Shown: positions 16,337 to 25,011, numbered from the stretch's first letter. The stretch: DNA of 44,337 nt from Brevibacterium sp. p3-SID960 (GCF_025144725.1 NZ_JALXKS010000022.1:1-44337), one strand, 5' to 3'. Notes: generated by a model from the letters alone, not told the origin. Numbers and translations are program-made.

Positions 16337-17367
16337 AGTCCCAGCTCCTCAAGCAGCTCGGCAGTGTTCTTCTGGTCCTCGGCGAGGAAGTCCTCGAACT
16401 CCTCACCGGTCATCCACGCATCAGTCCAGGAGTTGCGCTGGAGCGCGTCCTTCCATTCCTCGCTGTTGCGGGTTTCCTCGAGCATTGCGATGAGTTCGGA
16501 TTTCTCCTCATCAGTGATGCCGGGGGCGGCGAGCATGCCGCGCCAGTTGCCCATGACGACGTCAACGCCCTGGTCGACCATCGGCTCGACGTCGACGCCA
16601 TCGAGCGGTCCCGGCGAGGTCAGCCCGAGTGCTTTGATGCGGCCGGCCTCGATCTGGTCGGAGACCTCGTTGTAGCCGGTCGAGGCGACATCGGTGGTGT
16701 CGGAGAGCAGCGTCTGGATCGCCTCACCGCCACCGGACTTCGGGATGTAGGTGATGTCCCTGCCGTCGATTCCGGCTTCCTGCGCCAGGCGGGCGATAAC
16801 CTGGTGATCGAGCGAGCCGGCCGAACCGCCGGTCCAGCGGAAGCCGCTCGGATTGTCCTTCCATGCCTCGAGCAGACCGGGGATGTCGTCATACGGAGCA
16901 TCGACCGGGGCGATGACGACGTCGTAGTCCTCCGCCATCCGGGCCAGCAGGGTGACGTCGTCGAAGCCGACCGGGGAGTCGTTGAGCTCGATGCCGCCGG
17001 TCATCGCCGAGCCGGTCGCCATGATCGTCGAAGCCTCACCGTGCATGGTGGAGAAGCGGCCCAGGCCGATCGTGCCGCCGGCACCGGGGATGTTGACGAC
17101 TTGGGCGTTGCGGGCGACGCCGGACAGGCGCATCGCCTGCTGCTGCTCGCGCACGAAGGAATCCCAGCCGCCCCCGGCTCCGGCCGGGGCGATCATCGTC
17201 AGCCCGGCGCGCAGGTCACCGGCCTGGCTGGAGGAGGAGAACGAGAAGAAGGTCGCGGTGGCGATCGAGATGACGGCGACGAACGCATAGACCGTCAGCG
17301 CGATCTTCTTTGCGCGCGGGGAGGGACCGCGCGTCTGCGTGCTGCCTGAGGTTGGTGGACTTCCCAC
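16333..17367 (-). CDS. tctC: Tripartite tricarboxylate transporter substrate-binding protein TctC
   Basis: A 344-residue extracytoplasmic solute receptor (Bug/TctC family). An N-terminal uncleaved or late-cleaved signal anchor (IALTVYAFVAVISIATATFF) is followed by the binding domain. The typical opening GLTMIAPAGAGGGWD and NIPGAGGTIGLGRF correspond to the P/G-rich ligand loops of Bug proteins. It would deliver a carboxylic acid to TctAB. It starts with GTG at 17367, with AAAGGA 11 nt upstream and a promoter at 17442-17469. It is first in the operon, the usual tctCBA order. No TctDE-type two-component regulator is nearby. Confidence 0.88.
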   Translation of the reverse strand: MGSPPTSGSTQTRGPSPRAKKIALTVYAFVAVISIATATFFSFSSSSQAGDLRAGLTMIAPAGAGGGWDSFVREQQQAMRLSGVARNAQVVNIPGAGGTIGLGRFSTMHGEASTIMATGSAMTGGIELNDSPVGFDDVTLLARMAEDYDVVIAPVDAPYDDIPGLLEAWKDNPSGFRWTGGSAGSLDHQVIARLAQEAGIDGRDITYIPKSGGGEAIQTLLSDTTDVASTGYNEVSDQIEAGRIKALGLTSPGPLDGVDVEPMVDQGVDVVMGNWRGMLAAPGITDEEKSELIAMLEETRNSEEWKDALQRNSWTDAWMTGEEFEDFLAEDQKNTAELLEELGL

Positions 17368-17441
17368 GAGCGGCTGTGTCCTTTCGAGGTCGGCGGCGTC
17401 GGCGATGCGGCATCGTCTGCGCCATGGGCACTGACCGATAA

Positions 17442-17469
17442 ATTCTAGGCACTTGCTCAGACTGTGTCG
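17442..17469 (-). promoter_or_regulatory. Promoter of the tctCBA operon
   Basis: On the minus strand TCGACA (17469-17464) and TAGAAT (17447-17442) are spaced by 16 nt, a good sigma-A promoter. The start would be near 17435, about 70 nt before the GTG of tctC. Confidence 0.55.
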
Positions 17470-17595
17470 AGGATCATCTCAGCTCGTGCAACAGAGCTCC
17501 CTGAGCGGGTCGGACTCACCGGGCCCGAGGCGGTGGGGCGGGTATACGATGACAGCACAACCGGCAGCACACGAAAGGCGCAGGCAGACAGGCAG

Positions 17596-18912
17596 ATGAA
17601 CAGGGCACAGCAGTCCTCGCACATGTGGCTGTGGCTGCTCGTGGCAGCCGCCGTGTGCACGCAGACCGGTGTGTACCTGCTGCGGCCGGTGACGACGTAC
17701 AAGCTCATCGACCTCGGCGCCGGGGCGACGTCTGTCGGGCTCGTCACCGCGATCTACGCCCTCGTTCCGCTCGTGGCGGCACTCGCCCTCGGACGGCTGT
17801 CGGATCGCACCACCCGGCTGCGGCTCATGGTCCTTGTCGGTGCGCTCATCCTCGTCGCCGGCGGCGTGCTGCTCGCGCTCGCCCAGTCACTCGTACTCGT
17901 GGCAGTGGCCAATGCGATCCTGGGCATCGGCCACCTCGTCTTCACGATCGCCGGACAGTCCTCGATCGCCCGCTATGCGCGGGCCGATCAGCTCGACTTC
18001 GGCTTCGGCTGGTTCACTGCCGCATACTCCGCCGGGCAGATGATTGGCCCGCTCGGTGTCACCCTGCTGCTCGGCAGTCAGGCTGCCACCCGGACTGGCG
18101 AGGTGTCGGTGGCGCTGTGGCTCGGTGCGATCATCACCGCTGGTGCGGTGCCGCTCATGCTCTTCAGCTCCCGGGCATTCCAGCCCCGCCAGCAGGGATC
18201 GACCGGTCCCGAGGCGGGGGCTGAGCCCGAGGCAGAGGCTGCGTCCGGGGCACCGGCCGGTCCCGAGGCGGGGGAGCGGACTGCAGACCCGCAGCCGGAG
18301 ACGGACGCACCGGACACGACGGAGCCGGAGAAGGCGCGCGTGCGTTCGATCCTGTCCAACGGCGACATCCGGGCGGCGATGCTGTCGTCGCTGGCGCTGC
18401 TGGCCGTCCTCGACATCCTCGTCGCCTTCCTCCCGCTCGTCGGCGAGGAGCATGGTGTCGCCCCGGCCTGGATCGGCGTGCTGCTGGCCGTCCGCGGTGT
18501 CTCCTCGATCATCTCGCGCGTGTTCCTGCCGTACTTCTCCCACCGCTTCGACCGCAGCCTGCTCGTCTTCGTCAGCGTGCTCGGTGCCGGAGTGTCACTG
18601 ATCTTCCCGCCGATCGTGCTCGACTGGATGTGGCTGGCGGCGCTGTTCATGCTCATCAGCGGGTTCTTCCTGGGGTTGGGTCAGCCGCTGACGATGGCGC
18701 TCATCACCTCAACAGTGCCTGCGGCCTGGCGCGGTTCAGCGCTGGCGCTGCGCCTGATGGGCAACCGGATCGGGCAGGTCGCGATGCCGCTCATCGCCGG
18801 TGTCGTCGCCGCTCCGGTCGGGCCTGCGGCAGCGATCTGGTGCGGGTCAGGTCTGCTCATCGCTGCGGCGGCGAATCAGTATCACCGCAACCGGGCCGGC
18901 GGTCAGGAGTGA
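17596..18912 (+). CDS. Major facilitator superfamily transporter
   Basis: A 438-residue MFS permease with about 12 TM helices. The loop between helices 2 and 3 carries the MFS signature variant ALGRLSDRTTRLRL. A long cytosolic loop of about 70 residues between the two halves is rich in Pro, Glu and Ala, with repeated GPEAG units. The substrate is not predictable; drug/solute efflux is typical for such single genes. The ATG at 17596 (MNRAQQSS) is preferred over 17464 because the first TM helix follows directly; the ribosome-binding site is weak. TACGAT (17545-17550) may be a -10. The gene is convergent with mgtE. Confidence 0.8.
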   Translation: MNRAQQSSHMWLWLLVAAAVCTQTGVYLLRPVTTYKLIDLGAGATSVGLVTAIYALVPLVAALALGRLSDRTTRLRLMVLVGALILVAGGVLLALAQSLVLVAVANAILGIGHLVFTIAGQSSIARYARADQLDFGFGWFTAAYSAGQMIGPLGVTLLLGSQAATRTGEVSVALWLGAIITAGAVPLMLFSSRAFQPRQQGSTGPEAGAEPEAEAASGAPAGPEAGERTADPQPETDAPDTTEPEKARVRSILSNGDIRAAMLSSLALLAVLDILVAFLPLVGEEHGVAPAWIGVLLAVRGVSSIISRVFLPYFSHRFDRSLLVFVSVLGAGVSLIFPPIVLDWMWLAALFMLISGFFLGLGQPLTMALITSTVPAAWRGSALALRLMGNRIGQVAMPLIAGVVAAPVGPAAAIWCGSGLLIAAAANQYHRNRAGGQE

Positions 18913-18918
18913 GGACCG

Positions 18919-18941
18919 GCGTCTGGTTGAGGGACAGACGC
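18919..18941. terminator. Terminator between convergent MFS and mgtE genes
   Basis: GCGTCTG (18919-18925) pairs with CAGACGC (18935-18941) around a 9-nt loop, in the 57-nt gap between the two converging stops. Confidence 0.5.
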
Positions 18942-18969
18942 GAAGCCCAGGCGCCACAGCGCCCGCCTC

Positions 18970-20322
18970 TCAGATCTCGAGCACCAGTTTGGCGATGCCG
19001 AAGTAGATGAGCAGACCCGAGGCGTCGACGAAGGTGGTGATGAACGGGTTGGAGAACACGGCAGGGTCAGCACGCAGCGCCTGCGCTGCCATCGGCATGA
19101 CTCCACCGACGGTGGCGGCCATCGTGCACACGCAGATGAGGGTGAGCCCGATGACGAGTCCGATGTGGAAGTCATACACGGCAGTCGTGAGCAGGAATCC
19201 GAGCGTACCGAGCGAGAGGCCGAGCATGAGACCGACGAGGAACTCCCGGCCGATGACCTTGAACGAGTCCCGCGGCGACACATCGCCCAGCGCCAGAGCA
19301 CGCGTGACCGTCGTCGCCGCCTGATTGCCGGTGTTGCCGCCGGTGCCGATGAGCAGCGGGACGAACACCGAGAGCACGAGCATCTGGCTCAGTGTGGCTT
19401 CGAAGACCTCCAGCACCTGCACTGTCAGCGTCGCCCCGATGGCGAGCACGAGCAGCCAGATGATGCGCGAGCGCATGAGTGTGATGACCGAGGTCGACAT
19501 GTACGGCCGGCGCAGCGGCTCCGAACCGGACATGCGCGCCAGGTCCTCGGACTCCTCGTCCTCGAGCACCGTGAGCGCATCGTCGATGGTGAAGATGCCG
19601 ACGAGCCGCTGCTCGGAGTCGACGACCGGCATTGCGAGCACCTTCGCCTCCGCACACCGGCGGGCAGCGGTCTCGATTGGGGTGCGGGCGTGGACCATCT
19701 CGGGCTTGACCATGAAGTCGCGCACGAGCGTGTCCGGCGCGGCTTCGATGACATCGCGCAGGCTCACCACACCGGTGACGATCCGGTCAGCGGTGAGCAC
19801 CGGGATCGTGTACAGCGTCTCCGAGTCCTTCGACCGCGCCCGCACATGCTCCATCACCTCGGCAGCGCTGGCGGTCTCGAGCACGTGGATGAGCTGCGGG
19901 CTCATTCGGCGTCCGACCGAACCGCGCGGATAGCCGAGCACGATCGCCGTCAGCTCCCGCTGCGACCGATCAAGGGTGCGCAGCATCTTCGAGGCGACCC
20001 CGGCCGGCAGCTCATCGAGCAGTTCGACGGCGTCATCGGGATCGAGTTCATCGAGGACCGCGGTGACCTCTTTGTCCGTCAGTCCGTTGACGAGCTCGCC
20101 GCGCAGCTCCGCGTCGAGGGCGTCGAAGACCTGGGCGGCGCGGTCCTTCGACAGCAGCCGGTAGACCACCGCCCGATCGCGCGGGTTCATCCGCTCGATG
20201 ACCGCGGTGACATCGCTGACGGTCATCTCATCGAGGGTGTGGGTCATCGCATAGACGTCGTTGCGGTCGACTGCCTCCTGCAGCGACTGCTCATAACTGG
20301 CGCGCAGCTCCTCAATCCGCAT
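18970..20322 (-). CDS. mgtE: Magnesium transporter MgtE
   Basis: A 450-residue homodimeric Mg2+ channel of full family length. It has an N-terminal superhelical domain (1-130) with acidic repeats such as LDELDPDDAVELLDELP. Two CBS domains (about 133-260) follow and gate the pore in response to cytosolic Mg2+. Five TM helices come last, with the signature GTGGNTGNQAATTVTRAL and a conserved final block containing ADPAVFSNPFITT. AGGAGG lies 10 nt before the ATG. It is divergent from the SCO6745-like gene (77-nt gap). No Mg2+ riboswitch can be seen in that short gap. Confidence 0.95.
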   Translation of the reverse strand: MRIEELRASYEQSLQEAVDRNDVYAMTHTLDEMTVSDVTAVIERMNPRDRAVVYRLLSKDRAAQVFDALDAELRGELVNGLTDKEVTAVLDELDPDDAVELLDELPAGVASKMLRTLDRSQRELTAIVLGYPRGSVGRRMSPQLIHVLETASAAEVMEHVRARSKDSETLYTIPVLTADRIVTGVVSLRDVIEAAPDTLVRDFMVKPEMVHARTPIETAARRCAEAKVLAMPVVDSEQRLVGIFTIDDALTVLEDEESEDLARMSGSEPLRRPYMSTSVITLMRSRIIWLLVLAIGATLTVQVLEVFEATLSQMLVLSVFVPLLIGTGGNTGNQAATTVTRALALGDVSPRDSFKVIGREFLVGLMLGLSLGTLGFLLTTAVYDFHIGLVIGLTLICVCTMAATVGGVMPMAAQALRADPAVFSNPFITTFVDASGLLIYFGIAKLVLEI

Positions 20323-20387
20323 GTTCCAACACCCTCCTTCTGTCTCATCGGCGCTCAGCGGCAGGCGCTGAGTTCATCCGCATCTCC

Positions 20388-20393
20388 TATGCT
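20388..20393 (+). promoter_or_regulatory. -10 box giving a probably leaderless SCO6745-like mRNA
   Basis: TATGCT is followed by 6 nt and the ATG at 20400. No ribosome-binding site precedes the ATG, supporting leaderless translation. Confidence 0.45.
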
Positions 20394-20399
20394 GGGCCC

Positions 20400-21377
20400 A
20401 TGTATGACGCGCAGCACATCGAACGCATCCGCACGACGACGAAGCGGCTCGATGCACTTCACTCCGCCAGCTACTTCTCCCCGGCGGTCGCCCGCGCGTT
20501 GGCCGAGATCGGGCTGACGCACCCCTCTGGCGGGTACTTCGCTGCGCGTTCGGCTGCGCTCGGCCGGGTGCCGGCCTCGGTCGTCGCTGCGACGTTCTAC
20601 AGTTTCAACGCTGACTTTATCAGCGAGTTCGTCCCGGCCTGCTGGGATCTCGCCGCGCCCGAGGCGGTGCTTGCCGCCCGGCATCGCGGGGTCGAGAACA
20701 TGATGGCTGAGATCTTCACTGCCGAGGGGGTCGAAACCGATGCGCTCGCCGATGCCGCCGCCGAGGTGCTGACGCTGCTGCAGCCGGTGCTCGAAGTGAT
20801 GCTGCCCGACGGCCGGACGCTGTTCGCCGCCCATGCCGAGGCGCTGTCGGAGGGGATCGCCACCAGTGACGGCGTGCTCGCGCCGCTGACCCAGCTGTGG
20901 GCAGCGGTGACGCTGCTGCGCGAATACCGCGGTGACGGGCATATCGCTGCGCTGCTGGCTCATGATCTCACCGGTTTGGAATCGGTCATCCTGCATGTGG
21001 CCAGCGGTACGAGCTTCACCGCGCGGGCCGCGCGCCGCTCGCGCGGCTGGTCGCACGAGATCTGGGAGACCTACGTCGAGGGGCTGATCGACAACGGCCT
21101 GCTGCAGCGCGCCGGCCGGCATGCCGATGGCGAGGCGGCCGATCCGGAGCAGGTGGCCACCGGCGGGCTGGCACTGACCGATGAGGCGATCGTGCTGCGT
21201 GAGGCGATCGAGGACGCCACCGACGACACCGTCGCTCACGCGTGGAGCATGCTCGATGAGCATGAGTATGCCCGGCTGGCGGAGCTGGCGGCGCCGCTGG
21301 CGCGCACCGTGGTGAAGTCCGGGGTGTTCCCGGCGAAGGTGTTCGCGCCGGGGTCGGGAATGGTCAGGCGCCGCTGA
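20400..21377 (+). CDS. SCO6745/SalK-like helical protein
   Basis: A 325-residue soluble, Ala-rich, all-helical protein resembling the actinobacterial SCO6745 family (SalK-like, annotated with a C-terminal helix-turn-helix-like domain). The N-terminal half has the segment LHSASYFSPAVARALAEIG and the GYFAARSAALGRV motif, typical of the family. The C-terminal half (RGWSHEIWETYVEGLIDNGLL then GGLALTDEA) looks like a winged-helix fold. Its biochemical role is not established; DNA binding is possible but unproven. The ATG at 20400 lies 6 nt after TATGCT. It runs convergent to orn with a 28-nt gap. Confidence 0.75.
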   Translation: MYDAQHIERIRTTTKRLDALHSASYFSPAVARALAEIGLTHPSGGYFAARSAALGRVPASVVAATFYSFNADFISEFVPACWDLAAPEAVLAARHRGVENMMAEIFTAEGVETDALADAAAEVLTLLQPVLEVMLPDGRTLFAAHAEALSEGIATSDGVLAPLTQLWAAVTLLREYRGDGHIAALLAHDLTGLESVILHVASGTSFTARAARRSRGWSHEIWETYVEGLIDNGLLQRAGRHADGEAADPEQVATGGLALTDEAIVLREAIEDATDDTVAHAWSMLDEHEYARLAELAAPLARTVVKSGVFPAKVFAPGSGMVRRR

Positions 21378-21405
21378 GGCAGCACCCGGCAGGCGGGGCA
21401 GCGGC

Positions 21406-22038
21406 TCAGGACTCGGGTTCCGCTGGCGCGGATGCTGCTGTTGCGGATTTGCTGACCGCTTGGGCGGCTGCGGTCGCCTCATCCCCGGTCGGCTCTTCGG
21501 TGCGGAAGAGCAGTGTGCGGTAGTACTGCAGTTCGCGGATCGAATCCCGGATGTCGCCCAGCGCCCGGTGCCCGCCGGTCTTGGCCGGGGCGCAGTAGTA
21601 GGCGCGCGGGTACCAGCGCTTGGCCAGCTCCTTGATCGAGGAGACGTCGATGATCCGGTAGTGCAGCACCTCGACGAGGTGCGGCATCTGCGCCTGCAGG
21701 AACTGTTTGTCGGTGCCGACTGAGTTGCCCCCGAGCGGGGCGCGCACCGATGCGGGCACATGCTGGCGGATGTAGTCGATGACCTGCCGTTCGGCAGAGG
21801 CGACATCCGTGCCGGAGTCGAGCTCGTCGATGAGCCCGGAGGCGGTGTGCATGTTCGTGACGAACTCACCCATCTGCGCCCGTGCCGCATCCGAGGGCCG
21901 GATGATGATGTCGATGCCCTCGTCGACGGGGCTGAGGTCGAAGTCGGTGACGATGCACGCGATCTCCACCAGCTCGTCGGTGCCGACCTGCAGGCCGGTC
22001 ATCTCACAGTCGATCCATACAATCTTGTCGGTAGCCAC
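21406..22038 (-). CDS. orn: Oligoribonuclease Orn
   Basis: A 210-residue DEDDh 3'-5' exoribonuclease that degrades 2-5 nt RNA ends (and pGpG) to mononucleotides. The catalytic acids are D10 and E12 in WIDCEMTGL, the Asp of GNSVGTDKQFL, and the His/Asp of GGHRALGDIRDSI. A C-terminal tail rich in Ala, Ser and Glu of about 30 residues exceeds the E. coli length. The GTG at 22038 is chosen: Orn homology begins there, AGGA is 8 nt upstream, and TAGGAT ends 7 nt upstream. Reading further upstream yields only Arg/Pro-rich sequence from a tandem repeat. Confidence 0.95.
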   Translation of the reverse strand: MATDKIVWIDCEMTGLQVGTDELVEIACIVTDFDLSPVDEGIDIIIRPSDAARAQMGEFVTNMHTASGLIDELDSGTDVASAERQVIDYIRQHVPASVRAPLGGNSVGTDKQFLQAQMPHLVEVLHYRIIDVSSIKELAKRWYPRAYYCAPAKTGGHRALGDIRDSIRELQYYRTLLFRTEEPTGDEATAAAQAVSKSATAASAPAEPES

Positions 22039-22045
22039 AGGAGCA

Positions 22046-22051
22046 ATCCTA
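22046..22051 (-). promoter_or_regulatory. -10 box upstream of orn
   Basis: The minus strand reads TAGGAT, 7 nt before the GTG at 22038. The same bases contain AGGA, so this could be a ribosome-binding site on a longer mRNA or a leaderless promoter. Confidence 0.4.
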
Positions 22052-22060
22052 GGACATGGC

Positions 22061-22144
22061 CACCGTCTCGGGACCGGAACCCGCCGCCTCGGGACAGGTG
22101 CCCGCCGCCTCGGGACAGGTGCCGACCGCCTCAGTGCCGGAGCC
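22061..22144. repeat. Four tandem 21-bp repeats between orn and the membrane-protein cassette
   Basis: Units begin at 22061, 22082, 22103 and 22124. The two central copies are identical (CGCCGCCTCGGGACAGGTGC plus C) and the outer two diverge. Unit length is a multiple of three, so reading frames stay open through it on both strands. It lies in the 260-nt divergent gap, between the orn start and a -10 at 22244. Confidence 0.75.
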
Positions 22145-22243
22145 CAGCGCCTGCGGACTGAGCGAACACTCAGACTGGGCCGGTAACCTGATCGGCTGTC
22201 CTCCGCCGCGCCGGGTCGCCCCGAGATCCCGCGGCTGGTCAAC

Positions 22244-22249
22244 TACACT
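22244..22249 (+). promoter_or_regulatory. -10 box of the membrane/thioredoxin cassette
   Basis: TACACT sits 50 nt upstream of the ATG at 22299. No clear -35 is present. The leader would be about 43 nt and contains the GAAGGGA ribosome-binding site. Confidence 0.45.
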
Positions 22250-22298
22250 TGAAACACGCGTGCGCACCCGCGCCTGAGCCGTTGAACGAAGGGACTCC

Positions 22299-23933
22299 AT
22301 GCGCTATTTCCTTGCCGGACTGCTGGTGATCGCCGGCCTCATCCTCGGCGGAATCGGGATACTGCAGAAGACCGCCTGGGCGCCGGACACCCAGATCACC
22401 AACTCGGCGACCTTCGACGATCCCGGCTCGGTCATCGTCGTCGAACCCGGCGTGCTCAACCTCTACCAGACCCCGGCCGAACTGACGGTTGAGGGCGAAG
22501 GCGAGATCACGATCGCGCAGGCCAGCAAGGAGAACGTCGACGCGTGGGTCGGCACCAGCACCCACACCACCGTCACCGGCGTCGACGGCGAAGGAGGGCT
22601 CGTGACCGAGAAGGTCGACGGTGAGGAGAGCACCACCCCGCCGGTCGCCGGCGCGGACCTGTGGAACGCAGAAACCACCGCCGCCTCCCCGGCGACGCTC
22701 GAATGGGACCAGGACGCCGGACGCACGAGCTTCGTCATCGGCACCGACGGTGAGGCCCCGGCGGCGTCGAAGGTGACGCTGGCCTGGCCGAACGACACCG
22801 CCACCCCGTGGGCGATCCCGCTCATGGTCATCGGTGCGATCCTCATCGGCCTCGGCATCCTCGCCGGCTGGTTCAACCGCAAGAAGGCCATCCGCGAGGC
22901 CCAGCGCCGGCAGGCGCGCCAGGAGCGGCGCAAGAAGCTCGCCCAGACCGGTGCGGCGTTTGCGATCGTGCCGGTCATCGCGCTCGCCGGCTGCGGTTCC
23001 GAAGAGGTGCCCAAGGCAAAGCCGTCCGATCCGCCGGAGACCCCGGTGGCCGTCATCGACGACGGGCAGGCGGAGAAGATCCTCAGTCAGGTCGCCGAGA
23101 CCGTCGCTGCTGCGGACAAGGACACCAACGCCGAGGCGCTCAAGGCCCGTGCCGACGGACCGGCCCTTGAGCAGCGCGAAGCCGCCTACAAGGTCAAGGC
23201 GAAGGCCAAAGACGCCAAGCTGCCCCCGGCGCTCGCCGCTGATGAGATCGCCCTGAACTTCACCGCCGCGACCGACCAATGGCCGCGCGTGACCGAACTG
23301 GTGACGAAGGACGCTGAGGACGGCAGCCTGCAGCTGCTCGTGCTCTCCCAGGCCGACCCGCGGGCTGATTACAAGCTGTGGGCGCAGACCGTCATCCTCG
23401 GCGGCGCCCAGATCCCCGAGGTCGCCGACGCCCGGCAGGGTGCAGAACTGCTGCCGGCAGACGCCGAAGGTCTGCGCGAAACCCCGGCGGAGACCCTGAA
23501 GAAGTACGCCCAGGTGCTGGCTGAGGGCAAGGATGCCGAAGACGCCGGCGCCTACACCGAGGACGCGCTGCGCAAGCACATCGCCGATGCGCAGAAGAAG
23601 CAGAAGGACGCCCTGTCAGAAGGCAAGGCGAAGGTCGAGTTCAAGTACGAAGGCGGCCCCGAGGTCGTCGCTCAGCGCACCGCCGACGGCGGTGCGCTGG
23701 TGACCGGCTCGATCCGCGGCACCTCGACGATCACCCCGGACAAGCAGGACGACCGCACCGGAGAGATCACTCTGCCCAAGACCCAGGCAAAGGTCACCGG
23801 CGAGAAGACGACGAAGAAGAAGCTGGAGACTGAGTTCCAGTACATGGTCACCTTCGTCGTCCCGCCCGGTGAGGACGACCAGATCACCCTTGTCGGATTC
23901 AGCGAAGCACTCACCGGAGCCAAGCTGCTCTGA
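22299..23933 (+). CDS. Cassette protein A: two-TM membrane protein fused to lipoprotein-like domain
   Basis: A 544-residue protein of unknown function and paralogue of the gene at 25012. TM1 spans 3-23. Residues 24-170 are a beta-rich extracytoplasmic domain. TM2 spans 171-192. A strongly basic linker (193-216, RQARQERRKK) is followed by a third hydrophobic stretch ending VIALAGC, a lipobox with C232. Residues 233-544 are a Lys/Glu/Asp-rich extracytoplasmic domain with no other cysteine. The mid-chain basic-hydrophobic-LAGC series looks exactly like a lipoprotein signal peptide, yet no start codon lies close enough to make a separate gene. GAAGGGA precedes the ATG. The gene is 37 nt upstream of the thioredoxin gene and probably cotranscribed with it. 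Confidence 0.8.
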   Translation: MRYFLAGLLVIAGLILGGIGILQKTAWAPDTQITNSATFDDPGSVIVVEPGVLNLYQTPAELTVEGEGEITIAQASKENVDAWVGTSTHTTVTGVDGEGGLVTEKVDGEESTTPPVAGADLWNAETTAASPATLEWDQDAGRTSFVIGTDGEAPAASKVTLAWPNDTATPWAIPLMVIGAILIGLGILAGWFNRKKAIREAQRRQARQERRKKLAQTGAAFAIVPVIALAGCGSEEVPKAKPSDPPETPVAVIDDGQAEKILSQVAETVAAADKDTNAEALKARADGPALEQREAAYKVKAKAKDAKLPPALAADEIALNFTAATDQWPRVTELVTKDAEDGSLQLLVLSQADPRADYKLWAQTVILGGAQIPEVADARQGAELLPADAEGLRETPAETLKKYAQVLAEGKDAEDAGAYTEDALRKHIADAQKKQKDALSEGKAKVEFKYEGGPEVVAQRTADGGALVTGSIRGTSTITPDKQDDRTGEITLPKTQAKVTGEKTTKKKLETEFQYMVTFVVPPGEDDQITLVGFSEALTGAKLL

Positions 23934-23970
23934 GCGGCAGCGGCCCCACGCGAAAGGAGCCTACACGAGC

Positions 23971-24927
23971 ATGACCGAACACCCCGCACATCCCAACCCT
24001 GCCGGCAGCCAGGGACTCGACCTGTCCGCCGTGCGCAGCCGCAGCCAGGCCGAAACCGCGCCGGCGACTCCAGCCGGCGGCACCCCGGCCGGCGCCGCGG
24101 CCGGCGCTGACACCGTCAGTGTGCCGACGCTGGTCTTCGACGTCACCGAGGAGACCTTCAACGACGTCGTCGAACTGTCGATGAGCGTCCCGGTCGTCGT
24201 CGACCTGTGGGCCGACTGGTGCGGGCCGTGCAAGCAGCTCTCCCCGGTGCTGGACAAGGTCGTCGGCGACTTCGGCGGCAAGGTCGTGCTCGCCAAGGTC
24301 GACGTGGATGCCAACCCGCGGCTGCAGCAGGTCTTCCAGGTTCAGTCGATCCCGACAGTCGTCGCGATCCTCAAGGGCCAGCCGGTGCCGCTGTTCCAGG
24401 GCGCACAGCCTGAACCGCAGGTCCGCCAGGTCTTCGAACAGCTCGTCGCCGCAGCCGCGCAGAACGGCGTGACGAAGACGGCCGTTCCCGCCGGTGAGCA
24501 GACCCCGGCAGCCGCCGGCCCAGCCCACCCCGAAGCGATCGAGGCACTCGAACGTGACGACCTCGACACAGCCGAGCAGATCTACCGCACGGCTCTCGCT
24601 GAGGCCCCAGCCGATGAGGAAGCCCGTCTCGGGCTCGCCCGGGTCGGCCTGCTCAAGCGCGTCAAGGACGCCGACCCCGAGGCCGTCCGCCAGGCAGCGG
24701 CATCCGACTCCACCGACGTCGACGCCGCCTTGGCCTGTGCCGACCTCGACACCGCCGGCGGGCACGTCGAGGACGCCTTCAACCGGCTGCTGACGATCCT
24801 GCCGAGCCTGGCCGGAGACGACAGGGAACGCGTGCGCACCCGGCTCGTCGAGCTCTTCGACGTCGTCGGTGCCGAGGATCCGCGAGTGACGAAGGCCCGC
24901 TCACGCCTCATGCGCGCCCTGTTCTGA
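23971..24927 (+). CDS. Thioredoxin-TPR protein, YbbN/CnoX-like co-chaperone
   Basis: A 318-residue cytosolic protein with no signal peptide. About 50 disordered residues precede a thioredoxin fold with WADWCGPCKQLSP (C84, C87) and the cis-proline segment VQSIPTVV. A C-terminal half with TPR-like helices follows (HPEAIEALERDDLDTAEQIY onward). This is the YbbN/CnoX plan; those proteins act as holdases that hand clients to chaperones, and E. coli CnoX lacks redox-active CGPC, which is intact here. The ATG at 23971 is chosen because GAAAGGAG lies 11 nt upstream; the frame continues upstream into the preceding gene. It sits between the two paralogous membrane proteins. Confidence 0.88.
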   Translation: MTEHPAHPNPAGSQGLDLSAVRSRSQAETAPATPAGGTPAGAAAGADTVSVPTLVFDVTEETFNDVVELSMSVPVVVDLWADWCGPCKQLSPVLDKVVGDFGGKVVLAKVDVDANPRLQQVFQVQSIPTVVAILKGQPVPLFQGAQPEPQVRQVFEQLVAAAAQNGVTKTAVPAGEQTPAAAGPAHPEAIEALERDDLDTAEQIYRTALAEAPADEEARLGLARVGLLKRVKDADPEAVRQAAASDSTDVDAALACADLDTAGGHVEDAFNRLLTILPSLAGDDRERVRTRLVELFDVVGAEDPRVTKARSRLMRALF

Positions 24928-24934
24928 TCCGGCT

Positions 24935-24957
24935 CACCGGCCGTCTGCCGGCCGGTG
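24935..24957 (+). terminator. Hairpin between the thioredoxin-TPR gene and cassette protein A2
   Basis: CACCGGCC (24935-24942) pairs with GGCCGGTG (24950-24957) around a 7-nt loop in the 84-nt gap. It could be a partial terminator or mRNA processing/stability element that uncouples expression of the last cassette gene. Confidence 0.5.
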
Positions 24958-25011
24958 GCCAGCTGACAGTTTTCGCAGTCCACCTGTTCCCGCACGAGAA
25001 AGGACCGCCGC

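Noticed and set aside
20323..20399. Mg2+-sensing riboswitch before mgtE
   Set aside because: The 77-nt divergent gap is too short for a known magnesium riboswitch, and no such structure is seen.
22056..22277. 73-codon plus-strand frame across the 21-bp repeats
   Set aside because: Most of it is the tandem repeat, the AGGA is almost touching the ATG, and no homology is recognised. Treated as a repeat region, not a gene.
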